From contig VTPC01003590.1 in assembly GCA_011009095.1 (NCBI GenBank), positions 256,062 to 320,061 of the forward strand: a stretch of 64,000 nt of DNA, in the 5' to 3' direction. Positions within the stretch are counted from its first letter, which is position 1, and each line of letters starts with the position of its first letter. A model generated the notes under the pieces. It was not told the DNA's origin. It did no database searches and saw only the letters and a list, made by a program, of their open reading frames with translations. The stretch comes from Ignelater luminosus (lineage: Eukaryota; Arthropoda; Insecta; Coleoptera; Elateridae). Made by a program: the position numbers and the translations under genes. This document shows positions 37,201 through 47,500 of this stretch, piece by piece.

Positions 37201-39650
37201 CTGTCTTAAAATCTTTAAAACATGAATGGAGATGTTGCATGCTCTTTTTATTTTGCATATTTCTATGCTTCTTCATAGCTTTGAGACACATCTGAAATCA
37301 AATTTCTCGCCAATCTACAGTGCCGTCCTCATACTTGTTTCAAAATCGTTCAAGTATTTTGGCTCCTTAGAGTTCTTCTTGTTGCTCCCTTTTCGACTTT
37401 CTTTCTTCTTTATCATTTTGATTCTTGTCACTATTTTTTCTGTCTTCTCTCTAATTTTCGTCACCATCATTGTTTTGATTTTCTTCGTCTTGGTCTTTTT
37501 ATTTGTCTGATCTTCTATTTTCTGTTCTAACAGTATTTGTAATTTTTGTTCTTCATTTCGGGTCTTGTTTCTTTTTTCTTCTCTTCGGGCTCGGACTTTC
37601 TGAGGTATTTTTTCTTTTTGAGTTTTACTTTCATCAAAAATTATGTTTCTTCCGTGTATAATTTCTCTTTCACTTGGCTTCCATAGCCTGTCGCCATTTT
37701 CTGGGTACCCGACCAAGACTACTTTCTCACTTCGGGGGTCAAGTTTTGAGCTTCTTTCTTCCTTCGGTATCAAGTTATGAGCTGTGCATTCAAATAGTTT
37801 AAATTTTGATATGCTTGGTTTTCGACCATTCCACATTTCAGCAGGTGTAATTTTATTTGGTAAAACGTTGGTTTCTGTTCTATATTTTAAATATGCAGAT
37901 GATCTTACTGATTTCCCCTACAATTCCGTGCCTAAATTCGAATCGAAGATTAGACACCGGGCAGTTTCTCTTAGAGTTTTATTTAGCCCCTTGGCTACGC
38001 CGTTTTGTTCAGTGTCTCTGGGAACTGTATATTCAATTTTTATGTCTTTCTTTCGACAAGTTTCTCTAAAGGCTTCAGAACTATACTCCCATCCATTGTA
38101 ACATCTTTTAATTTTTGAGTCAAATTTTGCATCGATTGTGTTTAAGTAATCCTCGAGTTTTCTAGTAGCCTCGTCCTTCCTTTCAAGCAAATAGACCACA
38201 TAAAAATAGGAGTGATGATTTATAAAAGTGGCGAAATACCTCATTCCATTATGTGTGACTGGGCTTATTGAGCCACAAATATCTGTCAGAACCACCCCCA
38301 ATAACCTCTTTGGTTTTACCTCCTCGGGGATTTTATGAAACGGTAGACGTGTCTGTTTGCTTTTTAAACAGACTTCGCAGATTTCAGATATGGGATACTT
38401 CGATGAATGTCCCATTCTGCGATGGATCATAATGGCCTCCGCAGGTGCAATGTAAGCTGTCAATTTTTCAGCAATTTTCATCTTGGTTATGAAAAGGTTT
38501 TTCTCCAACTGCCTCATTAGTACTGCTTTTACCCCCTTCTTTATCAGTACTTGATCCTTTCTAAAAATAACTTTGAACCCAACCTACTAAACTTTCTCGC
38601 AGATAGAAAGTTACATGATAAATCATGACAGACCCATGCGTATCTCATCTTGATGGAGTTGCCAGTTTGAGTAAGCAATTTGATGTACCCTTGCTTCAGG
38701 GCCTTTATACAATACCCTGACTTTGACATGCTTATATCACAATTCACTGGGAAACCCCATTGATGATAGAATTTCCGACAGGTTTGTGGCCCCAATGTCT
38801 ATGAAAAACCTTATTTCATCTTCCGAAGTGAAATTTGCATTCTCGTTTTCGTTTGTATTTGTCATAAATGCGATTTCTGGTCCATTTCGTGATTTTGTTC
38901 GAGTGAGATTACTAGAGTCTCCATTATTAGATGTAGCAGTTTTTTCTGTACGATTTCTGCGAAGGTTTTCTGCAGTTTGCCCTCTTATAACTTATTTCTC
39001 CACAGTTGTGGCACTTAAATAAGGAATTTTGTTTTTTATTTACGTTTTTGTTATTTAGATTCTTCCCCCCGTGACGTTCGTATCCTGTAAAGGCTGCATC
39101 ATTAGTAACTTCCTGCTCGTGCCTGCTCTTTAACTGCCTGGACTCTTCCAGCAGTAATTTGCCCTTTACCAACTCTAACGTCCTTTTGGTTTTGTCCACG
39201 CTAAATATGATGTCAATGGCCGTCGTGATACTCTAATAGGTCTCAGACATCGAGGATAACATCTGTGAGATAACCTCATTGTTTTCAATCTTTCCACTTG
39301 CAGCTTTTAACTCACAGATCACCTGTTCAAAATTCGTTGAAAAAACGTGAAGTGGCGTATCTTTCATATATTCCAAGCCACGCAGCTTTCTTTGCAATTG
39401 ATCTTACATTGCAATTCCCTTTTTGGTGTATGTACCCAAAAGTGCTTCGATCATTTCTTTCGCGGTTTTCTTTAATTTTACAACTTCCAGCATATTGTTA
39501 GAGAGACATTGTACAATGATGTTTCTTGCTTTAACATCATTTTGTTCATATACACCTTCTTGCTGCATCAGCACACTGGCTTGTTCTAGCAGTAAATTAA
39601 CTCTGAATTCCCAATTCGAGTAAGTTTTTCCGTCGAACGGCGTCTACTCA
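37200..39650 (-). mobile_element. Ty1/copia retrotransposon fragment (gag, protease, integrase)
   Basis: On the minus strand the pieces run in the expected order. Gag comes first (from ~39640: YEQNDVKARNIIVQCLS, then the CCHC knuckle CHNCGEISYKRANC at ~39.0 kb). Protease C-terminal sequence follows (DLSCNFLSARKFSRLG, ~38.6 kb), then the integrase zinc region (HRRMGH...CEVCLKSKQTRLPF). The integrase core (DICGSISPVTHNG, YTVPRDTEQNGVAKGLNKTL, 38517-37918) and integrase C-terminal region (SKFKLFECTAH, KVVLVGYPENG, 37836-37315) end the series. It stops near the first conserved block of RT (SQSYEEA), so RT and RNase H are absent. Stops and frameshifts separate the pieces. The gag N-terminus abuts the GC-rich repeat at 39.65 kb. 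No LTRs were recognised, and the copy is inactive. Confidence 0.85.
37918..38517 (-). pseudogene. Copia integrase core remnant
   Basis: This is the longest uninterrupted part of the copia fragment, 199 codons. The HHCC zinc-binding region is visible (H-x3-H in HRRMGH, then C-x2-C in CEVCLKS). The first catalytic aspartate sits in the LTDICGSIS block. The second is expected after the RKLEDYLNTIDAKFDSKIKR segment, where active copies read a D-N-G-x-E motif; here the sequence reads CYNGWEY, so the aspartate is replaced. The glutamate block reads TVPRDTEQNGVAKGLN, close to the usual PxTPQQNGVAER form. It would not be expected to function. Confidence 0.7.
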
Positions 39651-40095
39651 ACCAGGCAGCCCGGATCTCTCCGGTTGTTCGGACTGTTCGGACCTGTTGG
39701 CTCTTTCCGGTCTGCTGATTCGTGCTTTTTAGGCCCTGTCGGGCTTGTCAGGTTCTTCGAGTTTGTCGAGCCTGTCGGGATTATCAAGTCTATAGAGGTT
39801 CTTGGGCAATTATTTTTGTACTGATCCGAGGCAAATCGAGATCTTTCTCTGAACTGAACCGTCCCGAAAGATTGTTGTACTGACTTCGGCATGCGTTATT
39901 TTTGTACTGACCAGGACAAGCATTATTTCCATACTGAACCAAAGAGGCAGATTTTTGTACTGCACCGAATTGAGAACTTTTCCTTACTAATTCAGACGGA
40001 CGTTATTTTCGTACGGGCTGGAACGGGCATTAGTTTTATACTGAACTGAAGCGGAGGAGCTTCGTACTGTACCCTAGAAATCTTGAACTCGACAA
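39650..40095. repeat. GC-rich short-word repeat beside copia gag
   Basis: TGTCGGGCTTGTCAGG-type words (39.66-39.80 kb) are followed by a series of TTTTTGTACTGA(A/C)CC-type words spaced ~40-60 bp (39.81-40.08 kb). The same two vocabularies occur in the same order at 33.9-34.15 kb. This links it to the 32.7-34.4 kb repeat family. No coding function is seen. Confidence 0.65.
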
Positions 40096-40550
40096 AAATG
40101 ATTAACTTTCGACGTATGTCAACTTTTTGAAGTGGTTGTAGGAAAAGAATCATTTAATTACAACACTGATAGACAAAGATTTTGTTACAGGAACAGTTTT
40201 GGCTAATTTTTATGTAGTTTTACTGCTGAGTTCAAATTATGTCATAAGAATGTGCCCAGCATTCACCATTTTTTTGTAATTGTTGGTTTTTACCCCAAAT
40301 TAGCATATCCTGTCCTTTACATTTATTTATTTGAATTTATAATTTTCAGAGCCGCTTTAAACCACAATACTTCTTTGATCATGCATTTTTATTTACCTAA
40401 TAAAAAATTAATCTGGATAAATCTGATTAGGAATTAATGAAATTTATTAGACAAAGGTACAAGAATATGCACATTCCGTAGTAGGCAGCAAGAAATTCAG
40501 CATTTATTTTCTAAACAAAATGACCTGGTGTTCTGTAATGATGTTAACGT
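40096..40550. other. AT-rich spacer, no gene seen
   Basis: Nothing recognisable between the GC-rich repeat and the decayed gene that follows. Confidence 0.4.
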
Positions 40551-40554
40551 GTAA

Positions 40555-41524
40555 CTAGAGGCAGTGAGCCAGCATCACAATCCAGAAGAGTGGAGACTCT
40601 TTATAGACTTCTCGAGAATGAGCCTTAAAGCTGTTCCCCTTCATAATGAAAATGAAAATCCTTCTATTTTCATTGCTCATGCGGTCCACTTGAAAGAGTC
40701 TTATGAAAGCTTGAAGTTACTACTGGATAAAACAGAGACCGGAGATTTCAATGGCAAATTTGTGCGGATTTAAAAGTTATAGCCCCTGGTACTGGGTTTG
40801 CAGTTGGGGTACACGAACTTTGCTGTTTTCTGTGTGAGTGGAATAGTAGGGACAGAAAAGATCATTATATTAAGAAGCAATGGCCAGAAAGAAGTAACTT
40901 TACTCCTGGAATTAAGAATGTCATTTGTGAGCCTTTCGTTAAATAAAAAAAAATTGTTCTGCCACCTCTTCACATCAAGTTGGGATTGGTGAAAGACTTC
41001 GTAAAGGCGATAAACAAAGACGGCAAAGGTTTCCTTTATTTAAAAAACAAATTTCTCAGAATAAGCAAAGCTGAGATAAAAGAGAGAATATTTGTGGGGT
41101 TCCAAATCGGGGAATTAATGAAAGATGCTAGCTTCAACAATACCTGCTTGGCAATCCTTCAAAAATGTAGTGACAAACTTCTTCGGGAATACAAAAGCTG
41201 AAAACTACGAACAGTTGGTTGATGAACTGCTGAAAAATTACAAAGATTTGGGAGCAAATTATGTCTCTGAAGATTTATACCCTCCATTCACATCTGGATT
41301 TTTTTCCAAACAATCTTGACGATGTGAGCGATGATTATGGTGGGAGATTTCACCAAAATATCGCCCAAATTGAATCGGGATACAAGGGAAAATGGAGCAA
41401 AAACATGCTTGTGGACTACTGTTGGGTTCTTAAAAGAGATGCGCCAGCAACAAAATACAAAAGTCGAATAGAAATATTTTGTAAAGTGTCTTATATTATG
41501 TATCTTTATTATTCCACAGATTAA
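40555..41524 (+). pseudogene. Decayed copy of an uncharacterised repeated gene family
   Basis: Several plus-strand frames, offset by small indels, together read like one protein found in many copies in insect and cnidarian genomes and usually annotated only as uncharacterised. The blocks are HHNPEEWRLFIDFS.MSLKAVPLHN (40570-40640), QLGYTNFAVF (40800), KLGLVKDFVKAINKDG (40975-41020), IRISKAEIKERIFVG.QI..L (41060-41110), and YEQLVDELLKNYKDLGANYVSE (41210-41265). Last are the hallmark LHSHLDFFPNN and GGRFHQNIAQIESGYKGKWSKNMLVDYCW (41290-41430). At least four frame changes prevent translation. The copy number of the family suggests it travels with a transposon; its function is unknown to me. Recognition comes from family memory, not from a search. 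Confidence 0.6.
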
Positions 41525-41569
41525 ATCAAGATCAGATGTTTCACTTTGACAAATTTGTGGATTTTATTG

Positions 41570-41600
<31 letters not shown>

Positions 41601-41629
41601 GCTCTCCCTCTCTCTTTCTTTCTCTCTTT
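41570..41629. repeat. (TC)n microsatellite
   Basis: About 14 perfect TC dinucleotides are followed by an imperfect pyrimidine tract with scattered TTTC and CGC interruptions. It starts 45 bases after the decayed gene ends. Confidence 0.95.
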
Positions 41630-42199
41630 AAGCAACTTCCAGAGCTTGCTATTTTGATATGTACTGCGTAAGCAGCACAGCGTGGTATGTACTTTTCATA
41701 AAACGCGCGTAAAAGAATAGGCGTGGTAAACTTTTAGAGCTGCAAATGTAAATGTGCAGAGACAAACAAAAATAGGGAGTGAAATATCTGACCCTTATTT
41801 AATCTGTGATAATTCTGTAAAAAATTAAAATTTCTAAAATCTCAAACGTGATTTACTCAAAAACCTTACGTTCTGGGAGAATTGGGAAAGCAGATTTGGA
41901 ATTATCAGAAAAAATTCTATAGGAATCGCACTATTTAATCCAGGTTATGTTCAAAAAATTCAATTTTGTATATCGTATAACTAACTCCCTCTGAGACGAT
42001 GATTCTAGGTACCTCCAGGTTTATCCGCCTACTTTTTGTTGTATTTAATGTCAGAAACGTAACCTAGAAATTTCAGCAGTTCACGGTTGCGGGTTTTTTG
42101 GGTTACGTCAACAAATAAGTGATATGCGTACGTAATAAGATGTGCCGGTGATAGGAAATAGAATTTTAGAATATTAGGATTGAATATAACACAACAAGA
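41630..42199. promoter_or_regulatory. Upstream region of malectin, no other feature
   Basis: No TATA box is seen within 100 bp of the malectin ATG. A GGTTACGTCAAC word (a CRE-like TTACGTCA) lies near 42100-42111. The region is otherwise AT-rich and non-coding. Promoter assignment is positional only. Confidence 0.25.
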
Positions 42200-43082
42200 A
42201 TGATTGTTAGAAGTTTACCGCTGTTTATAAAATTCCGCTTATATTATTTGCTATACTTACTTTTAATTTCTGTAAGTAACGCTGGAGACGTGAAGAGAAT
42301 AGGAGAAATTATTTACGCCATCAATTGTGGAGGACCACCACATGTAGATATCAATGGGGTACATTATAATGAAGATCCTTTGATAACTTCGAAAGTTGGT
42401 ATTCATTCGGATTATGGAAGAAGATTTATAATAGGCCGTGTACATGAAAAAGATCAAATTTTATATCAGACAGAACGTTATAGCAGTAATACTTTTGGGT
42501 ATGATCTCCCAGGAGATATAGATGGTGAATTTGTGTTAGTTCTTAAATTTTCTGAGGTATATTTTTCTGAACCTGATAAGAAAGTGTTTGATGTTGTGTT
42601 AAACGGTGATCACACAATTATAACAGATCTAGATATCTTTGAGAAGGTTGGCAAAGCTGTTGCACACGATGAATATATTCCATTTACTGTAGATAAAGGT
42701 AATTTTGATATTCTGTTTTGAAAATGATCTATTTAATTGTCAATTTGATGTTTAAGCTCGATTGTACATTAATGGTGAAGAATCAGAGATACAAAATAAA
42801 AAGATACGCGTGGAATTTATAAAAAGTTATAAGGATAATCCTAAAATTAATGCAATCTATGTTATGCGAGGGAGAGTAGAAGATGTGCCAACATTACCAC
42901 CTTTAGATAATGAACCAATTGAAGAAGAAAGAGAAGAATTTGAGACGATACCGAAAAATATAAGACCAGGAGAACCTAAACAACCTGACCCATATGCGAT
43001 GGATGACTCGTCTATGATGCTGCCAGTTTTTATAGCAATAGGCACTTTTATTCCAGTTTTGTTTTGTTTATGCAAATTGTGA
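42200..43082 (+). CDS. MLEC: Malectin, ER carbohydrate-binding membrane protein
   Basis: Malectin binds glucosylated high-mannose N-glycans in the ER lumen and works with ribophorin I in glycoprotein quality control. Exon 1 (42200-42698) encodes a signal peptide (LPLFIKFRLYYLLYLLLIS...AGD) and most of the malectin domain: IYAINCGGPPHVDINGVHY, then RYSSNTFGYDLPGDIDGEFVLVL and FSEVYFSEPDKKVFDVVLNG. A 58-bp intron (GT at 42699, AG at 42755-42756) splits a glycine/alanine codon. Exon 2 (42757-43082) completes the domain (IRVEFIKSYKDNPKINAIYVMRG). It adds an acidic linker, the conserved PYAMDDSSMM block and one C-terminal membrane segment ending LFCLCKL. Total length is 274 aa against 292 in human. 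The domain order and the C-terminal signature leave little doubt. The gene is intact and lies 6.1 kb from, and divergent to, B3GLCT exon 1. Confidence 0.95.
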
Positions 43083-43543
43083 TTTGACAATATTTATCAC
43101 ACGTTCTTCCAAGAAATGATTTTTTATTGCACATGGGGTGATTTCTTAAATTTGCTTATTTGTTGACAATTCTTTAATATGCTTTATTTTGAATCTTTTT
43201 CTGCAATACGTACTTACATTAATGTTTTGTTGTGGCTTTAAGAAAGCCATTTTATTCCAGTACTTATATAATTATTTTCATTTAATTAAATTCGAGACTA
43301 ACAAAAGTTCAAAGTGTCAAAGACGTAAATAGTTAGTCATTAGATGTGGATGTGATTGGCATTCTAATGATGAATAATTCAGTGGTGTCTAAAATCATTT
43401 CTGTGAATAGTTGGGCTGTTGTTATAATTTTTAAACCACTTAATGATTACTTTTAAAGTTTTAGGATGTTCAATGCACAGGAGATTAGTACCTCAAATGA
43501 TAATTTATTGTTTTATTGTTAAATTATGTAACTTCAATATTAA

Positions 43544-43549
43544 AATAAA
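43544..43549 (+). terminator. Putative malectin polyadenylation signal
   Basis: AATAAA lies ~460 bp past the malectin stop, in AT-rich sequence without other features. It is the first canonical hexamer I could place in a plausible 3' UTR distance; others follow near 43590. Confidence 0.4.
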
Positions 43550-44629
43550 ATATGTTGGCAGTTTAATGAGGAAAAAAAAGTTATTTTAGAATAAATAAAT
43601 AGGTTACAGCTGTTTGTAACATTGATTGTATAGAATAAAATTTAAAGAAGAAATCTTAGTAATTTTCTTTTTAATCAGTTGCGTAAAGTATAATTTAAGG
43701 TGTGATCATGATTTATGTGATAACTGGTTTTAGACTAGTAATTTTATTTTGGCGTCACGTGATTAAAGAAATAGAAAATTTAAAAAATTTGTTAAAGTAA
43801 TAAACAAAACGAAGCATCAGATATATTTCTTTTTATTAATATAGAATATAATCATAACGAAAGCATTAAAATAAATAAATAAAACATTTCTAGGGCATAG
43901 ATCTAATGAGTAATAATTATGTGCCTGCTTTGAAGGACACAAGTTTATTTTTCAATTAGAGTGCCATGGAAACTAAAAATTTGACATTTTCAATTCAATA
44001 GGGTCATGGAAGCTAAACCAATTAAAAATGCGAATTTTGTCATGAAATTCGTTATACGCGATTAAGATAATATTCTGAACAACTTTGTAACTTTTTTCGA
44101 TATCTCTAACGCGAACCAAAATAACCCTGTTTGGAAAATCGTAGCTGGCTGAGTTTAAAATTCATAATTAGTTTGAGTTATCTTAAAAATGTGATTCATC
44201 AATCTGTATTACTGTGCAAAAACTCAAACATGTACTCCTTCAATTAGTGAAAATATGGGGGTGTCTTCATCTTAAATGCGACACACTGTATAAATAATGA
44301 AAAGTTTTCATACGAGCAATTTAAATTAAACAATTGTTCTATATTTTAATGCGAGATGTTTGGCATAAAATAGACTTTAGATTATATTGAAGAAAATAAC
44401 ATTAATAATTTAACTTAGAATATAATAACCGATAGTGTAAATACTGTCTGTTAGCTTTGAAAAACCTGAAAAAGTTTACAAAGTTCGACTTCATTTTCTT
44501 CGATCGTACGGTACATTTATTAAAGTACATTAGTAATCTACATCCATTTTATTCTAGATATCAATGCTGTTCAGCAGTTTGTTCAGATTCATTTTAACGT
44601 AGAAAGTAAAGAAAGCAATTTGATAAACT
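43550..44629. other. AT-rich intergenic sequence between convergent genes
   Basis: There is no gene. At ~44279-44290 the word GACACACTGTA matches the right terminus of the foldback elements, preceded by ~200 bp of unrelated sequence. This may be the end of a different member that shares the same TIR, but no left end could be found. Confidence 0.4.
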
Positions 44630-44635
44630 TTTATT
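44630..44635 (-). terminator. Putative polyadenylation signal of the DUF1091-like gene
   Basis: On the minus strand AATAAA lies ~145 bp beyond the stop codon of the gene at 44781-45401, a normal spacing for a short insect 3' UTR. Confidence 0.35.
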
Positions 44636-44780
44636 GTTGAACAAACAAAAACAAACACACAAAAATGCAATAGTTACATATAACGTTAAGTTAGTGTTGT
44701 AAGCATTCTTGGGTGAAACACGCCAAACAGGTAATTATATGAAGATAAATCAGTGCTGCATTTCTATTACATTAGCAAAC

Positions 44781-45401
44781 TCAGTTGAGAATTCTTGGCA
44801 ATTCCAACTTTTTAATTTTCTCAACAATCTCTGCGTCCAAATAAAACTCCCCTATGAAACTTGGACCATCGTAGAATTTTACGTGGTTCCTATATCTGCC
44901 ATTATGGAAATGTGGAGGAAACTTATAGAAATCGAGAGTTCCATAAGTCATCTTCAAAAATCCTTGAATTTAATAACAGCATTGTACGTTTATACAAAGT
45001 AAATAAAAGTTATATGTACTTACTTTTTTAACAGGACATGCAAGTGGAAAATTTACCGTGTCTTGCAATGCTTTAACCACTCCAAACCTGTCCAGACCAG
45101 CTTCTTTACAGAGATTTACCGATACTGATATTCCAGTTGTCCTAAACTCGTTACTTAAGAACCTGTAATTTACCAGAGTGATCTGAAAAAAGTAACAGTA
45201 ACAAAATAATCGGTAACGAACTATTTTAGTACTTGCCTTCAAATCCATTCGAAGATCCTTTGTAAGGTATCCGCTAGCATTTGCAGCCCTGGTAGTTTGA
45301 TTGTACCAAACTAAGCCAGGTTTGACATCATGCCCATAGTTATGATTGTAACTTACTAGGTGAAGTACTTCTAGTTTAACACCGTAATCATTTTGGTAGA
45401 A
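44781..45401 (-). CDS. Secreted protein, DUF1091 / MD-2-like family (partial)
   Basis: Three minus-strand exons are read: A 45237-45401 (55 codons), B 45024-45182 (53 codons) and C from 44951 or 44962 to the stop at 44781. The protein shows the pattern of insect DUF1091 proteins, presumed extracellular lipid- or ligand-binding proteins of beta-sandwich type. Exon A has a Tyr/Asn-rich N-terminal part ending NASGYLTKDLRMDLK. Exon B has ISVSVNLCKEAG and VNFPLACPVKK, with two conserved cysteines. Exon C has FPPHFHNGRYRNHVKFYDG. The A-B intron has a GC donor (AAG/GCAAGT) with otherwise perfect consensus. The family expects a glycine directly after the CPxKK block. Reading it needs an acceptor at 44963 and a one-base phase not supplied by exon B; the phase-consistent acceptor at 44952 skips four residues. 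The signal-peptide exon was not found upstream. The function is not known. Confidence 0.6.
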
Positions 45402-45539
45402 CTAAAATATAGAAAGTATATATAGAGCGTTTTGTATAAGAAATAATTTAAAAATCGCTAACTGAATAAAATCCTAGATTGTTTTTGCAAAACTTGAAAA
45501 ATATTTGTAATTTACATTTGCAAATAGCAGAAAATGGCG

Positions 45540-45794
45540 GTCAAATGTCCAGATTTTGGTCTGAGAGGGAAACACGGTTACCGAAGCCGCATTCCCACTA
45601 AAAACTCTGGGAAACGCTCACAGTCTACTAAAAACGTATCGGCTAACGTGACCGCTGGGTATATGGCGTACAATGGGTGTGGGTTATAGAACGAACGAAA
45701 CAGGAAATTCTTACCCTCTTGGTAGGGAGTTGAGGAGTAGGGCTAGTTCCCCTGCACTCGTAAACGCTAATTATTTATTAGAAATTTTGTAAAA
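45540..45794. repeat. Possible LTR or leader of the gypsy remnant
   Basis: GC content rises abruptly at ~45560, and a non-coding 230-bp stretch leads into the gag-like frame. It could be the 3' part of a 5' LTR plus leader, but no second copy was found downstream of 47.5 kb, so this is only a suggestion. Confidence 0.25.
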
Positions 45795-47500
45795 TTGCCT
45801 CGGAACTCGGACGTAGTTAACGGGTATCGACAACGTCAACGAAAAGAGTTAACGAGAATCGGAACTTTCAGCGTGCAAGGTATAAGCATGAAACGAATTA
45901 AAATCTTTAAAGAACTTGAACTTTTTAAAGTACACGCCCTCACAACTGACTCAGCCGCCGCCGACATCTCTGATCCGCATACGATGGACCGTACAAGCGT
46001 TATCCAAGGCCAACCCACTGCTACAACCATCGACATAGTGGTAAAGTTGCTCCGGCAGCTCGCCTTCGCCTTGTCGAAATACCACGGGCTCGAGCACGAG
46101 GACCCGCGCAAGTTCCTCGACACGCCTGCCTCCACGTTCTCCGAAACCTACCTGAAGAAGAGAAGCTGTTCTGAACCGCCGCCCAGTTGCTGGGAAACGC
46201 GGCCAAGTGGTGGCAACAGCAGGTATCCCTAACCACCTTCCTAGCGGAACTAGAAGCGAAATTCCGCGCTCACTATGGGAACCAGGCGGAGAAGGTTCAA
46301 CTTCAAGCCGCCTTATGGGGCAAGCGACCATAAAGTGACAAGCCAATCGCATATTTCATAAGAAAGAAGCAGCTGTTAGCTAACTGCGTGCCACCTTGTG
46401 CAATACCTTCAAGAAGGACGACATTGCAGTGTACTGTACAGTCATCGCCCCTAAAACGGTCGCCGAGCTCATCGTTGGTGCTCAATCAGGTCCACGAAGC
46501 CAGCTGGCAGCCAGCTTTCTCAGTGCCGCCACTGTTTGCAGCGGTATTTTTATTGAGACTGTCCGGGACTGCGTCACGTCCACCAAGGCCGCACGGAAAA
46601 CGAACAAGGAGCCGCGCCCAACAATTCATAAATAACTGAGAGGCACGCACCGCCGCTCCCGACACGCCGTCTCCATGGAGCGACGACCGATCATCGAGTC
46701 CTTCTAGGAAAGGGAACACCCAACAGACTCCCAGTGGCACCCAATTCAAAATCAACCGCCCTGCGCTGATCCGAGAGATGACTCGAGCCGACCGTGGCAC
46801 CGTACCACGTGACGACTCCGCCGCACCCACCGACAGACCCACGGCACCCTGTCGTCACTTCTCTACACCACATCCACTGAGACCCGCTGACAACGCTGGG
46901 GTCAGCTCCTTCGCCGCCACAGAGGTACAGCACAGTCAGGACGACGAGCCGGCGACCAGCAACCTCGTCGTCGCCACCTACAAACCCGAACTACCAGAGC
47001 CACCGCCGCTGCCATGCATCTTCTCCACCCTCGCTGGGAAACCAGTTCAGCTTCTCATGGACACCGGGGCAAATTGCTCGAAGTCCCGAAGAGGCCACTG
47101 CAGCTCCAAACCGCCTCCACCGACCCTGGACTTTGGCGGGTACCGATCGAGGCCACCAGCCGTCAATACACCGCCTTAGCCACCCCCGTCGGAGCCCTCT
47201 TTGGACTCAAAGGAGCACCCGCCACGTCCTGACGGGGTACCTACACAAGTTTGCGGTCGTGTACTTCGACGACGTTGTCGTATACCCCGAAAACCACTGC
47301 TACACCTAAAACATCTCCGCCTGGTCTTCGAGTGTCTCCAACTACACGATCTCTAATACAACCCAAGAAAATGTCGTCTAGGAACACACAAGATCGAATA
47401 CCTGGGCCATGTTATTTGTACCGCCGGCAACAGCCCGTAGCAGCAGCAGCACCTGCACCCTTAAACAGGAAAGAGCTGCGGCTGCGTGATTACGTCTCTC
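45795..47500 (+). mobile_element. Ty3/gypsy retrotransposon remnant, internally deleted
   Basis: This is a plus-strand, GC-rich block in AT-rich surroundings. Gag-like sequence appears first (VVKLLRQLAFALSKYHGLEHEDPRKFLDT, ~46050-46120, stop at 46232). A stretch with no coherent frame follows, then a protease with its LMDTGAN active site (~47055). The chain then jumps into RT: RQYTALATPVGALFGLKGAPATS (~47165-47230), then VVYFDDVVVYPENHCY, which carries the catalytic DD (47262-47290). LVFECLQ-like and GHVICTAGNS-like remnants follow in shifting frames until ~47.46 kb. RT is missing most of its fingers and palm, and RNase H and integrase are absent. It is dead by deletion and frameshift. Confidence 0.75.

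Noticed and set aside
37226..37510. Hydrophobic plus-strand frame
   Set aside because: It is the antisense of the lysine-rich integrase C-terminal region of the copia fragment.
46021..46933. Long minus-strand frames in the GC-rich gypsy block
   Set aside because: GC-rich DNA has few stops. The frames are antisense to recognisable gag and protease sequence.
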